Shown one piece after another: positions 1-8,852 of a stretch of 64,000 nucleotides of DNA. The stretch spans positions 163,740 through 227,739 of the forward strand of contig NZ_FPCC01000003.1 in NCBI RefSeq assembly GCF_900116875.1, given 5' to 3'. A model generated the notes under the pieces. It had not been told where the DNA came from. It saw only the letters and a list, made by a program, of their open reading frames with translations, and did not search any database. The position numbers and the translations under genes are program-made. The stretch comes from Butyrivibrio sp. INlla21 (GTDB lineage Bacteria; Bacillota; Clostridia; Lachnospirales; Lachnospiraceae). Positions within the stretch are counted from its first letter, which is position 1; each line of letters starts with the position of its first letter.

Positions 1-146
1 TCTTCAAAGCCCATAGGCTCAAGTGTTCCCGGATTAAGAAGCGGAGCAGGCTTATTTTTCATATCAGCCCTTACGTTGTACCACTGCTTGGGAATCTCGT
101 CCTCACTTAAATAAATTTTATAAGGTATCTTATTATTTTCACTCAT
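1..146 (-). CDS. trpB: Tryptophan synthase beta chain, TrpB2-type, N-terminal fragment
   Basis: Only the first 48 codons lie in the window; the gene runs off the left edge. Translation from the ATG at 144-146 gives MSENNKIPYKIYLSEDE, then a KQWYNVRADM segment and PAPLLNPGT, the start typical of the PLP-dependent TrpB2 family that condenses indole with serine to make tryptophan. It is the last visible gene of the minus-strand unit that includes pheA, another aromatic amino acid gene, about 7 kb upstream. The 61-base gap before it holds no clear terminator. The catalytic lysine lies outside the window, so activity cannot be judged. Confidence 0.8.
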   Translation of the reverse strand, partial: MSENNKIPYKIYLSEDEIPKQWYNVRADMKNKPAPLLNPGTLEPMGFE

Positions 147-207
147 GGAATAATGCCCCCTGAATTTTCACAATTTAATTCATTAAAGCACAAAAACGCG
201 TGCTCTG

Positions 208-1059
208 TCAACCTCTCGCAGCCTTAAGCGCATCAAGTAAATCCTCAGGAATAAACAGCTTTCCCATGCCGCTTCCCAAATCGATCTTCGGTTTATTTTT
301 ACCATGGAAATCGGAGCCGCCGCTTATAAGAAGATCATACTTCTTCGCAAGGTCTTTTATCTGTCTCTCATCTCGTGAATCATACGTTGAATAAATGGCT
401 TCTATTCCGATAAGTCCCGCATCCTTAAGCCTTGAAACAAGCGCTTCAAGCTTCTCATCACTAAGATGATACAAAATAGGATGTGCAAGAACCGGAACAC
501 CACCCGCATCAAGAATGTATCTTACGCCTGTTTCGGGATCTATCCTGTTCGGAGGAACAAAGCAGGGCTTACCCTCTCCGATATATCTGTCAAAGGCCTC
601 CTGCCAGCTTCCGACATAGCCTTTATCCAAAAGATATTTCGCAAAATGAGCTCTTGTTATAACAGCTCCGGGGAATTCTTTTTGAACGTCTTCATAGGTA
701 AAATCAAAGCCTGCGATATTATGAAGATTCGCTGCGATCTCGACATTTCTTCTTTCGCGCACATCATGAAGCTCTTTTAACCTATTAAGAAAAGTCTCAT
801 CGTGATGATTGATATAGAGACCGACGATATGACAATCCTTGCCCTCATTTACGGTTGAGACTTCAACGCCCGGAATAACCTCAAGTCCGGGGCAATGCTT
901 TTCCGCATAGCTTATAGCTTCATCAAGTCCCTTGACCGTATCGTGGTCTGTAAGTGCGATCGCCGCCAAGTCTTTTTTATATGCATAATCCATTAGTTCC
1001 TTAACGGTAAAAGTTCCGTCGGAATTATTCGAATGTGTGTGTAGATCAATTGCTCTCAT
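208..1059 (-). CDS. PHP-domain phosphoesterase (YciV/RNase AM-like)
   Basis: A 283-residue PHP protein. The N-terminal HTHSNNSDGT and the LTDHDTV motif about 30 residues later are metal-binding motifs I and II. VLAHP and the C-terminal GGSDFHG supply the later histidines. Family members hydrolyse 3',5'-nucleoside bisphosphates or trim RNA 5' ends in the cytosol, using a two- or three-metal centre. Its ATG directly abuts the stop codon of the HAD phosphatase gene upstream (TAA then ATG, no gap), so the two are probably translationally coupled. Substrate is inferred from the family only. Confidence 0.88.
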   Translation of the reverse strand: MRAIDLHTHSNNSDGTFTVKELMDYAYKKDLAAIALTDHDTVKGLDEAISYAEKHCPGLEVIPGVEVSTVNEGKDCHIVGLYINHHDETFLNRLKELHDVRERRNVEIAANLHNIAGFDFTYEDVQKEFPGAVITRAHFAKYLLDKGYVGSWQEAFDRYIGEGKPCFVPPNRIDPETGVRYILDAGGVPVLAHPILYHLSDEKLEALVSRLKDAGLIGIEAIYSTYDSRDERQIKDLAKKYDLLISGGSDFHGKNKPKIDLGSGMGKLFIPEDLLDALKAARG

Positions 1060-1878
1060 TTATATCGCTCCCAGTATATACTCCGCCAGTCCGTCGTGGT
1101 CGTTGTCTTCCTTGGTGATTACATCCGCACATGCCTTCACGTTATCCTTACCGTTTATCATTGCGATTCCGCAGCCCGCAGCCTGCAACATCGAAATATC
1201 ATTTTCTTCATCGCCCGCAGCATACGTATTCTCAATCGGGATTTCCAGATAATCAGAAAGGCGTTTTACAACACTTCCTTTTCCTGCTTCAGCAGGGAAG
1301 ATTTCCAGATAATACGGATTGGAATAAAGAGTCGTGAGCACATCACCCGTCATCTTATGAAGAGCCTCTCTGAAACGCTCCTGTTTGTCATGGTCGTGAA
1401 GCTCAACCGATAAGAGCTTTGACGGAGGCGTCTTTACTTCTTTTAAGATATCATCAGTAATAATGAGAGGAGTCTTTATAACTCTTCTGTAGTATTTCAT
1501 GCACTCGCCGTCATTTAATGAAACAAGGTGAGTCTCCGTGTAAGCGTGGATATGAACATCATATTTTTTTGCCAGATCAAAGATAGGACGGATAAGTTCA
1601 AGCGGAACACCTACCTTGTAGACGTATTCACCCTTGTCGACATCAAAGATCTCCGTTCCGTCGCTGCCACATAAAAAAGAGCCCTTAAAATTCAGCCCCA
1701 GGTCGGAAGCGACAGCTTTAGCGCTGTCAATCGCCCGCCCGGTATTAATGCAGAAATGATTTCCCGCATCCGTGAATTTTTTAAGGGCTTCCATGGTCTT
1801 TTCTGAGACCTGCTTACTACTCGTAAGCAAAGTCCCATCAAGATCAAAGAAAAATATTTTTTTAGCGGATATACTCAT
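1060..1878 (-). CDS. Cof-type HAD-IIB sugar/nucleotide phosphatase
   Basis: A 272-residue HAD-superfamily hydrolase. Motif I is FFDLDGTLL near residue 10, with the nucleophile and general-acid aspartates. The Cof-type C2 cap follows, then GDEENDISML near residue 220 as motif IV. Such enzymes dephosphorylate sugar phosphates, flavin mononucleotide or similar metabolites in the cytosol. It sits in the pheA-ppx-ppk-maf unit and directly precedes the PHP gene. The exact substrate cannot be read from sequence. Confidence 0.9.
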   Translation of the reverse strand: MSISAKKIFFFDLDGTLLTSSKQVSEKTMEALKKFTDAGNHFCINTGRAIDSAKAVASDLGLNFKGSFLCGSDGTEIFDVDKGEYVYKVGVPLELIRPIFDLAKKYDVHIHAYTETHLVSLNDGECMKYYRRVIKTPLIITDDILKEVKTPPSKLLSVELHDHDKQERFREALHKMTGDVLTTLYSNPYYLEIFPAEAGKGSVVKRLSDYLEIPIENTYAAGDEENDISMLQAAGCGIAMINGKDNVKACADVITKEDNDHDGLAEYILGAI

Positions 1879-1896
1879 ATTAAAAAACTCCGATCA

Positions 1897-2151
1897 TCAA
1901 GCCTCTACAATGAGATATCTGCCATCTCCTATGTCAAAAACCTCATCTGCATCAAGCACGTTGTCATCTTCCACGTCAACGCCTGTCTCTTCGAAGTATT
2001 CCATAACTTCATCGGGGCCGTCAACAACAACCGCCATGGAATCCTCCAGAAAAGCCTCAGCCTCTTCCATGTTCTCTGCTACATTTTCAGGAAAAAGCTG
2101 TCCCTGATTCTCAAGAAAACATTTCAAAACCGCTTCATCATACTCGTGCAT
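1897..2151 (-). CDS. Small acidic conserved hypothetical protein
   Basis: An 84-residue, strongly acidic protein with no signal peptide or membrane segment. The ATG has an upstream AGGTTTTG stretch rather than a strong Shine-Dalgarno. It begins MHEYDEAVLKCFLENQGQLF and ends with a DIGDGRYLIVEA strand-like segment. It lies 13 bases after maf and 18 before the HAD gene in one unit, so it is probably co-expressed. Similar short proteins occur in Lachnospiraceae as far as I recall, but no function is known to me. Confidence 0.7.
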   Translation of the reverse strand: MHEYDEAVLKCFLENQGQLFPENVAENMEEAEAFLEDSMAVVVDGPDEVMEYFEETGVDVEDDNVLDADEVFDIGDGRYLIVEA

Positions 2152-2164
2152 ACAAAACCTCCAC

Positions 2165-2749
2165 TTATAACAAACTTCTTTTTTTCATTTCCCGGTAAAG
2201 CCTTGCTATAGGAAGCCCGACAACATTAAAGTAATCTCCTCTGATTCCGTTAATAAACTTTCCGAACTGTCCCTGGACGCCGTAAGCACCTGCTTTGTCG
2301 TCTGCTTCTCCCGTTTCGAGATAAGCAGCGATCTCTTCATCGGTCATTGATGTCACATATACGATAGTCTCTTCGGAAAACGTAAAGTGCTCTACTTTCC
2401 CGTCTTTTTGATAAAAAACGGTCACCCCTGTATAGACCGTGTGCTCGTTGCCTTGCATGGAAGATATCATTTTCCTTGCATCTTCTCTGTCCTTAGGCTT
2501 ACCAAGTATCTTATAATTATATGATACGACTGTGTCGGCGCCTATTACAACAGGCTTTGCTCCATCTTCGGTAAAAATTTTGTGAAAAATTTCTGAAGCT
2601 TTCTTGAAAGACAATTCCTCGACAACTTCAAACGGTCTGACCTTTGTCGTGGACTCATCTCCCACAGCCGGTATAATCTCAAATTCTTTTATTAGTTTTG
2701 AAAGGAGCTCCTTTCTTCGGGGAGAACCCGATGCCAAAATATAACGCAT
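2165..2749 (-). CDS. maf: Maf-type nucleoside triphosphate pyrophosphatase
   Basis: A 194-residue Maf/HAM1-fold protein. The N-terminus ILASGSPRRKELL is the family nucleotide-binding signature, followed by the conserved GADTVV segment and GAYGVQGQFG with GDYFNVVGLP near the end. Maf enzymes hydrolyse modified or non-canonical nucleoside triphosphates such as dTTP, UTP or methylated bases and can restrain septum formation. It follows ppk in the same unit with a 40-base gap. Confidence 0.93.
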   Translation of the reverse strand: MRYILASGSPRRKELLSKLIKEFEIIPAVGDESTTKVRPFEVVEELSFKKASEIFHKIFTEDGAKPVVIGADTVVSYNYKILGKPKDREDARKMISSMQGNEHTVYTGVTVFYQKDGKVEHFTFSEETIVYVTSMTDEEIAAYLETGEADDKAGAYGVQGQFGKFINGIRGDYFNVVGLPIARLYREMKKRSLL

Positions 2750-2789
2750 TACAAATAAATCCTCTTTCCTTTTTTGTTTATTATAACAT

Positions 2790-4961
2790 TCAAAATCTAT
2801 TGTCCGGATTCATCTCAGGAACAAATACTCTTGAATTCTGTGTATTCAGCTCGCCGACAGCCTTCGAAGCCTCATCTCCGAAAATCTTCTGCGAGTTGAT
2901 CTTTTTCGATCCTTCAGGCAAAACAGCCGACTGTTTAACGTACACTCCGTTCTCGTTCATTACGTGTGCCTTCTCGGTATCCTTAAGCTCGGTATCAAGA
3001 ATGTGCCACAGCTTAGCTTTGAGCTTATCGTTTTCAACAGGGAACATGATCTCTACACGGCGCTCCAAGTTACGAGGCATCCAGTCCGCACTGCTTGCAT
3101 AGTACTCGGGACTTCCGCCGTTTTCAAAGTAAAAGATCCTGCTATGCTCAAGGAAGTTTCCGACAATGGATCTGACAGTTATGTTCTCCGAGATCTCCGG
3201 AATACCTGCCTTAAGGCAGCATATACCTCTTACGATAAGATCGATCTTAACGCCCGCGCAGCTTGCTCTGTAAAGCTCTGCGATAACCTCTTTGTGACAG
3301 ATGGAATTCATCTTGGCGATGATCCTTGCAGGCTCACCTGAAAGAGCATGCTCTTCTTCTCTTTTAATAAGATCGATGATCCTGTCCTTAAGCCACAACG
3401 GAGCAAGTGATAGCTTGTTCCATGAAAGAGGCTCCGAATAACCCGAAAGCATATTAAACACAGCGGTCGCATCTTCACCGTACGCAGGTGCGCAGGTAAA
3501 GAGTCCGACATCCGTATACTGCTTAGCCGTTGAATCATTGTAGTTACCCGTCGCAAGATGAACGTATCTCTTGATACCGTCCTCCTCACGTCTTACTATG
3601 AGAGTGATCTTACAGTGAGTCTTAAGTCCCACTAGTCCGTAAATAACATGGCAGCCCGCTTTCTCAAGCATCTTGGCCCATACGATGTTATTTTCTTCAT
3701 CAAATCTAGCCTTTAATTCAACAAGCACCGTAACCTGCTTGCCGTTATCTGCGGCCTTTGCAAGTGCGGCGATAATCGGAGAATTACCGCTTACTCTGTA
3801 AAGAGTCTGTTTGATCGCAAGGACATTGGGATCTACGGCCGCGTTCTCAACGAACTTGACGACATTCTCAAAAGTCTCGTAAGGATGGTGCATAAGAATA
3901 TCACCCTTACTTATAACCTCAAATATATCCTCGCCCTTGTCGAACTCGGGAACAGCCTGAGGTGCCTTGTAGCTGTGCTCTTTAAGCTCATCAAAACCTT
4001 CAAGCTTATAAACCTTCATAAGAAACGTAAGATCAAGAGGTCCGTTAACGGAGAATATCTCGCTGTCATCTACCTGAAGCTCTCTTGAAATAAACTTAAG
4101 CAGCTTTTTATCGATGCTCTTGTCCACTTCAAGTCTTATCGCTTGTCCCCACTGGCGACGCTTGATCTGCTTCTCGATCTCTTTTAAAAGATCCTCCGCC
4201 TCATCCTCATCTATCGAAAGATCGGCGTTTCTCTCAACTCTGTACGGCGCACTCGTAATTACATCGTAGTTAAGATAAAGCTTATCTACATACGCCATGA
4301 TAAGCTGCTCCAAAAGAACAACTCTTCTTATTGTTTCATCTTCAAATTCCTGCGGAAGCTCAATTACTCTCGGAAGAACATCCGGAACCTGAACCGTTGC
4401 GAAATCGACATCATCTTTTCCCTCTTTCTTTTTCAAAAGAGATCCGATATTGAGCGTCTTATTTCTGATAAGCGGAAAAGGTCTAGATGAATCAACTGCC
4501 ATCGGAGTAAGCACGGGATAAACAAACTCATCAAAATATCTGCTCAGATAATCCTTGTCCTTATCGGAAAGGTTCTTGGGATCACAGATATACAGCTCCT
4601 CTTTTCCAAGAAGCGGGATGAGCATGTCGTTGTAAATGTTGTACTGATGATCCACAAATCTGTGCAGATCTCTAAGTACAGCATCAAGCTGCTGTTTGGC
4701 AGTCATGCCCGCGATATCGAGCTTACTGTACTCGGCATTGATCATATCTTTGAGCGAAGCAACTCTTACCATGAAAAACTCATCGAGATTGCTCGCAGAT
4801 ATGCTAAGGAACTTAAGTCTTTCAAAAAGCGGATTTGAAGCATCTTCCGCCTCGGAAAGAACTCTCGAATTAAAGCTTATCCAGCTAAGTTCCCTGTTGA
4901 TATAGAGCTTTGGATTTTCAAAATCAAATTCATTTAATTTTTTATGTCCGCCCTTTGCCAT
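2790..4961 (-). CDS. ppk1: Polyphosphate kinase 1
   Basis: A 723-residue PPK1 of usual length. It opens with YINRELSWISFNSRVLSEAED, the family N-domain, and contains YVHLATGNYND with the histidine that is autophosphorylated, plus LEHSRIFYFENGG carrying the second conserved histidine. It reversibly polymerises ATP gamma-phosphate into inorganic polyphosphate at the membrane face. It lies 16 bases downstream of the ppx-type gene, so synthesis and breakdown of polyphosphate are encoded side by side. Confidence 0.96.
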   Translation of the reverse strand: MAKGGHKKLNEFDFENPKLYINRELSWISFNSRVLSEAEDASNPLFERLKFLSISASNLDEFFMVRVASLKDMINAEYSKLDIAGMTAKQQLDAVLRDLHRFVDHQYNIYNDMLIPLLGKEELYICDPKNLSDKDKDYLSRYFDEFVYPVLTPMAVDSSRPFPLIRNKTLNIGSLLKKKEGKDDVDFATVQVPDVLPRVIELPQEFEDETIRRVVLLEQLIMAYVDKLYLNYDVITSAPYRVERNADLSIDEDEAEDLLKEIEKQIKRRQWGQAIRLEVDKSIDKKLLKFISRELQVDDSEIFSVNGPLDLTFLMKVYKLEGFDELKEHSYKAPQAVPEFDKGEDIFEVISKGDILMHHPYETFENVVKFVENAAVDPNVLAIKQTLYRVSGNSPIIAALAKAADNGKQVTVLVELKARFDEENNIVWAKMLEKAGCHVIYGLVGLKTHCKITLIVRREEDGIKRYVHLATGNYNDSTAKQYTDVGLFTCAPAYGEDATAVFNMLSGYSEPLSWNKLSLAPLWLKDRIIDLIKREEEHALSGEPARIIAKMNSICHKEVIAELYRASCAGVKIDLIVRGICCLKAGIPEISENITVRSIVGNFLEHSRIFYFENGGSPEYYASSADWMPRNLERRVEIMFPVENDKLKAKLWHILDTELKDTEKAHVMNENGVYVKQSAVLPEGSKKINSQKIFGDEASKAVGELNTQNSRVFVPEMNPDNRF

Positions 4962-4977
4962 AGATTCCCTCTCATAT

Positions 4978-6525
4978 TTACATCAATTTCTTTTGACGAA
5001 TAACAGGTTTGAGTCCAAATACTTCTTCAAAGAAAGCCGCTCTGTTAAAGAAGAGCCCTTTCTCAAGTGTAATATCCGCAGATGTATCAACATTGATAAT
5101 AAGGTTTCTGTCTTTAATGCTGACCGTAACGTCCCTGAATTTTTGCTTGTGCGTTCTGTCAAGTCCGTTCGCCACACGCATGATAGCGGTCAGCTTGGAA
5201 ATCCTCAGATAGTCTTCTCTTGAAAGTCCGTCAAAGAATTCAGATCCGCTGTTATAATACTCAAACTCCTCGTGATTGAATCTGACAACATTGGCGACTA
5301 TCGACCTCTCAATATGAGAAAGACCTATGATCTCGGTCGACATGATAATGTTGTAGGAACAATCGCCAAGATAAACAAGACTAATATATTTACCGCAGTC
5401 ATGGAGCGTTGTCGCAATCTCTAAAAGAAGTCTGTCTCTGTCTGAAAGACCGTGGATCTCTTTTGTACTGTCAAAGATCGTAAGCGCAATCTTTTTTAGT
5501 GTCTCTCTTCTTGACTTACTTCCCATATATCTCTTGGAAATATTCTGAGCACAGGCTATGATGTCCTGCTCAAAATCATGCGGCGATCTGATATAGTCTT
5601 TTTTCTCCGCATATTCATATGCGATACCGTCGCAGAGCGTAATTCCGGGAGCCCAGAGATTCTCTGCCTTCGTAGCATCCAAAATACATTTTATAAGTGT
5701 ACTTGCAACATGCAAAAGCGGAACGTTCTCTTCGGGAATCCCGAGCTTCTTGGCAACTTCATAATCACTCATTTCATCAGCCACTTTGATGATCTTATTA
5801 AATTCATCCCTTGTGGCAAAGCCGTCTCCGTCATCACCTGATCTAATCTTTTGCATTATAGGAGAAACATAGTCATCTATTATGATAAGATTCTCTATCT
5901 TTTTATCCTTAAGATGCATCTTGGCGAAAACGGAAAGTCTTGAATTAACAAGCTCCGAAACAAGCTCTGAGTATTTTAATCTTGAAGCGTGCACCTGCTC
6001 CATTGTCGTATGAAGCCTAAGCACACCTGTCATAAGGTTCTGAGTGGCAACCAAAGTGTCTTTTTCAAAAAGAGATATCTGAATACTTCCGCCTCCGATA
6101 TCAACTATCGCAGTCGGCTTCTCCAGCACCTTCTCAAACTTATCGTGCCTTAGAGCAATCGACTTATAATCAATAAAGCGCTGCTCCGAGTTACTTAAGA
6201 CATCGATGTGAATTCCGGTCCTTTGCTCGATAAGATCACGAACGATCAAAATATCCTTGGTCTCTCTTATCGCGCTCGTTCCGTAAGCCTGATAATGCGA
6301 AGCCCCATACTCCTTCATTATCTTCTTAAACTCCGAAAGGATCCTTATCATCTCATCGACATGAAGACTCGAGATCCTGCCGGTTGCATAAGTCTCACTT
6401 CCGATATCCATACGATGCCTAATATGATCAAGCTCTCTTACACCTTTCCTCTTGGAAAGCTCGAAGATCTTGAGTGCGATCTCGTATGAACCCACATCAA
6501 TTGCAGCAAATACCTCACCCATCAT
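4978..6525 (-). CDS. ppx: Exopolyphosphatase / pppGpp phosphatase (Ppx/GppA) with C-terminal HD domain
   Basis: A 515-residue protein starting at the ATG at 6523-6525, placed eight bases after AGAGGG; an upstream TTG is poorly spaced. The ASKHA-fold N-terminal half shows AAIDVGSYEIALKIFEL and IVDIGGGSIQISLF, the phosphate-binding loops. The C-terminal part contains HDCGKYISL, an HD-type helical domain found in longer Ppx/GppA enzymes. It removes terminal phosphate from polyphosphate and possibly from pppGpp. Pairing with ppk supports the polyphosphate role. Confidence 0.93.
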   Translation of the reverse strand: MMGEVFAAIDVGSYEIALKIFELSKRKGVRELDHIRHRMDIGSETYATGRISSLHVDEMIRILSEFKKIMKEYGASHYQAYGTSAIRETKDILIVRDLIEQRTGIHIDVLSNSEQRFIDYKSIALRHDKFEKVLEKPTAIVDIGGGSIQISLFEKDTLVATQNLMTGVLRLHTTMEQVHASRLKYSELVSELVNSRLSVFAKMHLKDKKIENLIIIDDYVSPIMQKIRSGDDGDGFATRDEFNKIIKVADEMSDYEVAKKLGIPEENVPLLHVASTLIKCILDATKAENLWAPGITLCDGIAYEYAEKKDYIRSPHDFEQDIIACAQNISKRYMGSKSRRETLKKIALTIFDSTKEIHGLSDRDRLLLEIATTLHDCGKYISLVYLGDCSYNIIMSTEIIGLSHIERSIVANVVRFNHEEFEYYNSGSEFFDGLSREDYLRISKLTAIMRVANGLDRTHKQKFRDVTVSIKDRNLIINVDTSADITLEKGLFFNRAAFFEEVFGLKPVIRQKKLM

Positions 6526-6576
6526 AATCAATACCCTCTGTGAAAATCACGTAAAAACTTAAGCTGTCAGGTCTTC

Positions 6577-7704
6577 TTAGTAGTTACCCAGTATCCTGAG
6601 CATTCTCGCTTCTTCGCGCAGCCCCCTAAGTGCATTCTTAACAGCACTGTCTGCCAGGTTACCGTCAAAATCAATAAAGAATCTGTATTCCCAATTTCTG
6701 TCCTCAATAGGCCTTGACTCAATCTTGGACATATTGAGATTGTTATAGATAAAATGTGACATAAGGTGGTACAACGAACCCGCCTCATGCGGAATCTCAA
6801 GGCATAAGCTTATCTTCTTGGCATCCTTAAGGAAAACCTTCTGATTGGTAATGATGATAAACCTTGTTGAATTGGCATCGGCTGAATTGATGCCTTCTTC
6901 AATGATATCAAGCCCGTAAACCTTCGCAGCCCCCGCACTTGCGATAGCGGCCTGAGTTATGTCTTTGTCCTCAGAAACCTTCTTTGCTGCAAACGCATTG
7001 TTCTTCATACCGACCTGCTGTATATAGCTGTGATCCGAAAGAAATCTTGCGCTCTGCATAAGAGCCTGAGGGTGTGCATAAACCGTCTTGATATCGGAAA
7101 GCTTTGCACCTGGAACACCCAAAAGGCAATGCCTTATCTTTATGATCTGCTCGCCAATTATATAGTGCTCATACTCGGCAAGAAGGTCGTAGATCTCGCT
7201 TACGATACCCGCTGTGGAATTCTCGATCGGAAGAACCGCATAATCGGCACTTCCCTCTTCCAAAAGAGCCATCGCATCCCTGAACGTGTCCACGGGAATG
7301 CTGTTAACATCTTCACCGAAGAACTGTTTCATGGCTCCCTCGGAGTATGATCCTGCCGCTCCCTGGAAGCAAACCCTTGCATTCTTTTTATCTATAGAAT
7401 CAATCTTTATAAAAGGAAGCTGACCTGAAGCCCCCGCCTCGGCAAGCTTTTGATACTGAAGCTTCCTACTCATGGACATAAGCTGTGAAAAGAGCTCCAC
7501 AAGTCCCGTTCTGTTAAAATCAGATTTTGCAAGCTTTTTGATCTCTGTTAATTTCTCATCTTCTCTTTGCTTGTCAAAAACTTTTTTGCCCGTATTTATC
7601 TTAAAATCGGCCACTCGGGATGCTATATCCATCCTTTTTTCATACAATTCAACTATCTGTTTGTCGACCGCATCAATTTCTGTGCGCAGATCTTTTAAAT
7701 CCAT
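6577..7704 (-). CDS. pheA: Bifunctional chorismate mutase / prephenate dehydratase
   Basis: A 375-residue fusion. Residues 1-90 are an AroQ-type chorismate mutase (DLRTEIDAVDKQIVELYEKR). About 105-290 is the prephenate dehydratase domain, with FQGAAGSYSE at its start and the ANSTRFIII motif holding the catalytic Thr-Arg-Phe. The C-terminal ACT domain carries ESRP, the phenylalanine-binding motif, so end-product inhibition is expected. It makes phenylpyruvate for phenylalanine synthesis. It is the first gene of the minus-strand unit and is preceded by a good promoter overlapping the divergent one. Confidence 0.96.
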   Translation of the reverse strand: MDLKDLRTEIDAVDKQIVELYEKRMDIASRVADFKINTGKKVFDKQREDEKLTEIKKLAKSDFNRTGLVELFSQLMSMSRKLQYQKLAEAGASGQLPFIKIDSIDKKNARVCFQGAAGSYSEGAMKQFFGEDVNSIPVDTFRDAMALLEEGSADYAVLPIENSTAGIVSEIYDLLAEYEHYIIGEQIIKIRHCLLGVPGAKLSDIKTVYAHPQALMQSARFLSDHSYIQQVGMKNNAFAAKKVSEDKDITQAAIASAGAAKVYGLDIIEEGINSADANSTRFIIITNQKVFLKDAKKISLCLEIPHEAGSLYHLMSHFIYNNLNMSKIESRPIEDRNWEYRFFIDFDGNLADSAVKNALRGLREEARMLRILGNY

Positions 7705-7736
7705 TTCGTCCTCCGAAAACCTTATTATCTATTTGA

Positions 7737-7765
7737 ATTTTAGAACAAATACAGCTTGATAGCAA
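7737..7765 (-). promoter_or_regulatory. Predicted sigma-A promoter of the pheA-ppx-ppk-maf unit
   Basis: On the minus strand TTGCTA (7760-7765) and TAAAAT (7737-7742) are separated by 17 bases, 33 bases before the pheA start. Its -35 overlaps the -35 of the divergent promoter for the DUF5050-pyrBI unit, so the two could interfere with each other. Confidence 0.6.
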
Positions 7766-7784
7766 GAAATAACGCGCCTATAAT
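7756..7784 (+). promoter_or_regulatory. Predicted sigma-A promoter of the DUF5050-pyrBI unit
   Basis: TTGATA (7756-7761), a 17-base spacer and a perfect TATAAT (7779-7784) lie 31 bases before the chosen start at 7816. A longer reading of the gene from the TTG at 7756 would begin inside this -35 box and is therefore unlikely. Confidence 0.75.
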
Positions 7785-7815
7785 AATTATGAGGATAAAC
7801 ATTGAGGGGAAAGAT

Positions 7816-8826
7816 ATGAAATTAAAAACTGTAATATTCACAATATTGACAACGCTTATACTTGTCGGTATCCTGCTTGTTTATATTTCGGAACAACGGG
7901 TTACGATGTCACCGACCGATCGAGGAAACAGCGCCGGCAATCTTCATAATTCCGGCCTCTTTTTTGAAATGGACGGTAAGGTTTATTTCTCCAATCCCAA
8001 CGACAGTAACTGTCTCTATTCTATGAATGTCGACGAATCAAAGCCCAAACGTCTTACAAGTATGGGCGTCAAATATATCAGCGGAGCAAAAGAGTTTTTA
8101 TATTTCTATATGGATTCGACCAAAGTATCGGGCAGAGTTAAGGGCCTCGGAACCGCGACCAACCAGTTCGGTATCTACAGATGCAGAACCTCCGGCCGCA
8201 GCCAAACATGCCTTCTTCGTGATTTCTGCGGCGAAGTTCAGCTTTGCGGCGAATACCTGTATTATCAGGTTAAGCCAAACGGCGGCTCTCTCCATAAGAT
8301 ACGCGTGGATCAGACCAATTCTTCTCTTGTTTCAACGGAGTATGTATCACCCGTCTGTTATGAGAGCGGAGTTATCTACTACACAGGAGTAACAAACGAC
8401 CACAATATCCATGCGCTATATACCAACGCAGGCGATTCAATTTCTCCTGTTTTATATGGCAATTACTTCTTCCCTGTTGTTCAGGGCGGTTATATCTACT
8501 ATCTTAACGGCGACGACAATTACTCAATCTATAGAACTAGTCTTCTTAACGGTGAGCAGAACAAGATCACGATGGACAGAGTCGATTGCTTTACTATGGA
8601 TGACAACTATATTTACTATTCAACCTCTGCTTCCGGCCGTGAAGCCCTTAAGCGCTGCGACCTTACCGGAAGCGGCACGGTTACAATGTTTAACGGCGTG
8701 ACCAACAGTCTCAATGTCACATCAAAATATATCTATTTTAAGGTTTACGGAAACGACGAAGTGATGTACCATATACCTTTGGATGGATCAGCTCCTGCAT
8801 CCATTTTTGATGTGAAAGTAAAATAA
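7816..8826 (+). CDS. Signal-anchored DUF5050-type beta-propeller protein
   Basis: A 336-residue protein with an N-terminal hydrophobic anchor (residues 4-24) and an extracellular body of repeated blades containing YYxxxxDxxxIYR- or IYYSTS-type strands, which fits the DUF5050/TolB-like propeller family. The start at 7816 has AGGGGAAAG at a good distance. Function is unknown; such domains probably bind surface ligands or peptidoglycan-associated partners. It is the first gene of a transcript that continues with only 26 bases to pyrB, an odd partnership. A second protein of this kind is at 49533-51431. Confidence 0.7.
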   Translation: MKLKTVIFTILTTLILVGILLVYISEQRVTMSPTDRGNSAGNLHNSGLFFEMDGKVYFSNPNDSNCLYSMNVDESKPKRLTSMGVKYISGAKEFLYFYMDSTKVSGRVKGLGTATNQFGIYRCRTSGRSQTCLLRDFCGEVQLCGEYLYYQVKPNGGSLHKIRVDQTNSSLVSTEYVSPVCYESGVIYYTGVTNDHNIHALYTNAGDSISPVLYGNYFFPVVQGGYIYYLNGDDNYSIYRTSLLNGEQNKITMDRVDCFTMDDNYIYYSTSASGREALKRCDLTGSGTVTMFNGVTNSLNVTSKYIYFKVYGNDEVMYHIPLDGSAPASIFDVKVK

Positions 8827-8852
8827 ATATAATTTTATAACGAGGAGAGTGT

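Noticed and set aside
3308..3589. 93-residue second minus-strand frame inside ppk
   Set aside because: It overlaps a well-supported enzyme in another frame with no ribosome site.
6558..6572. Shared ctgtcaggtc sequence at 6558-6572 and 28784-28793
   Set aside because: A ten-base match in AT-moderate DNA without conserved context is expected by chance.
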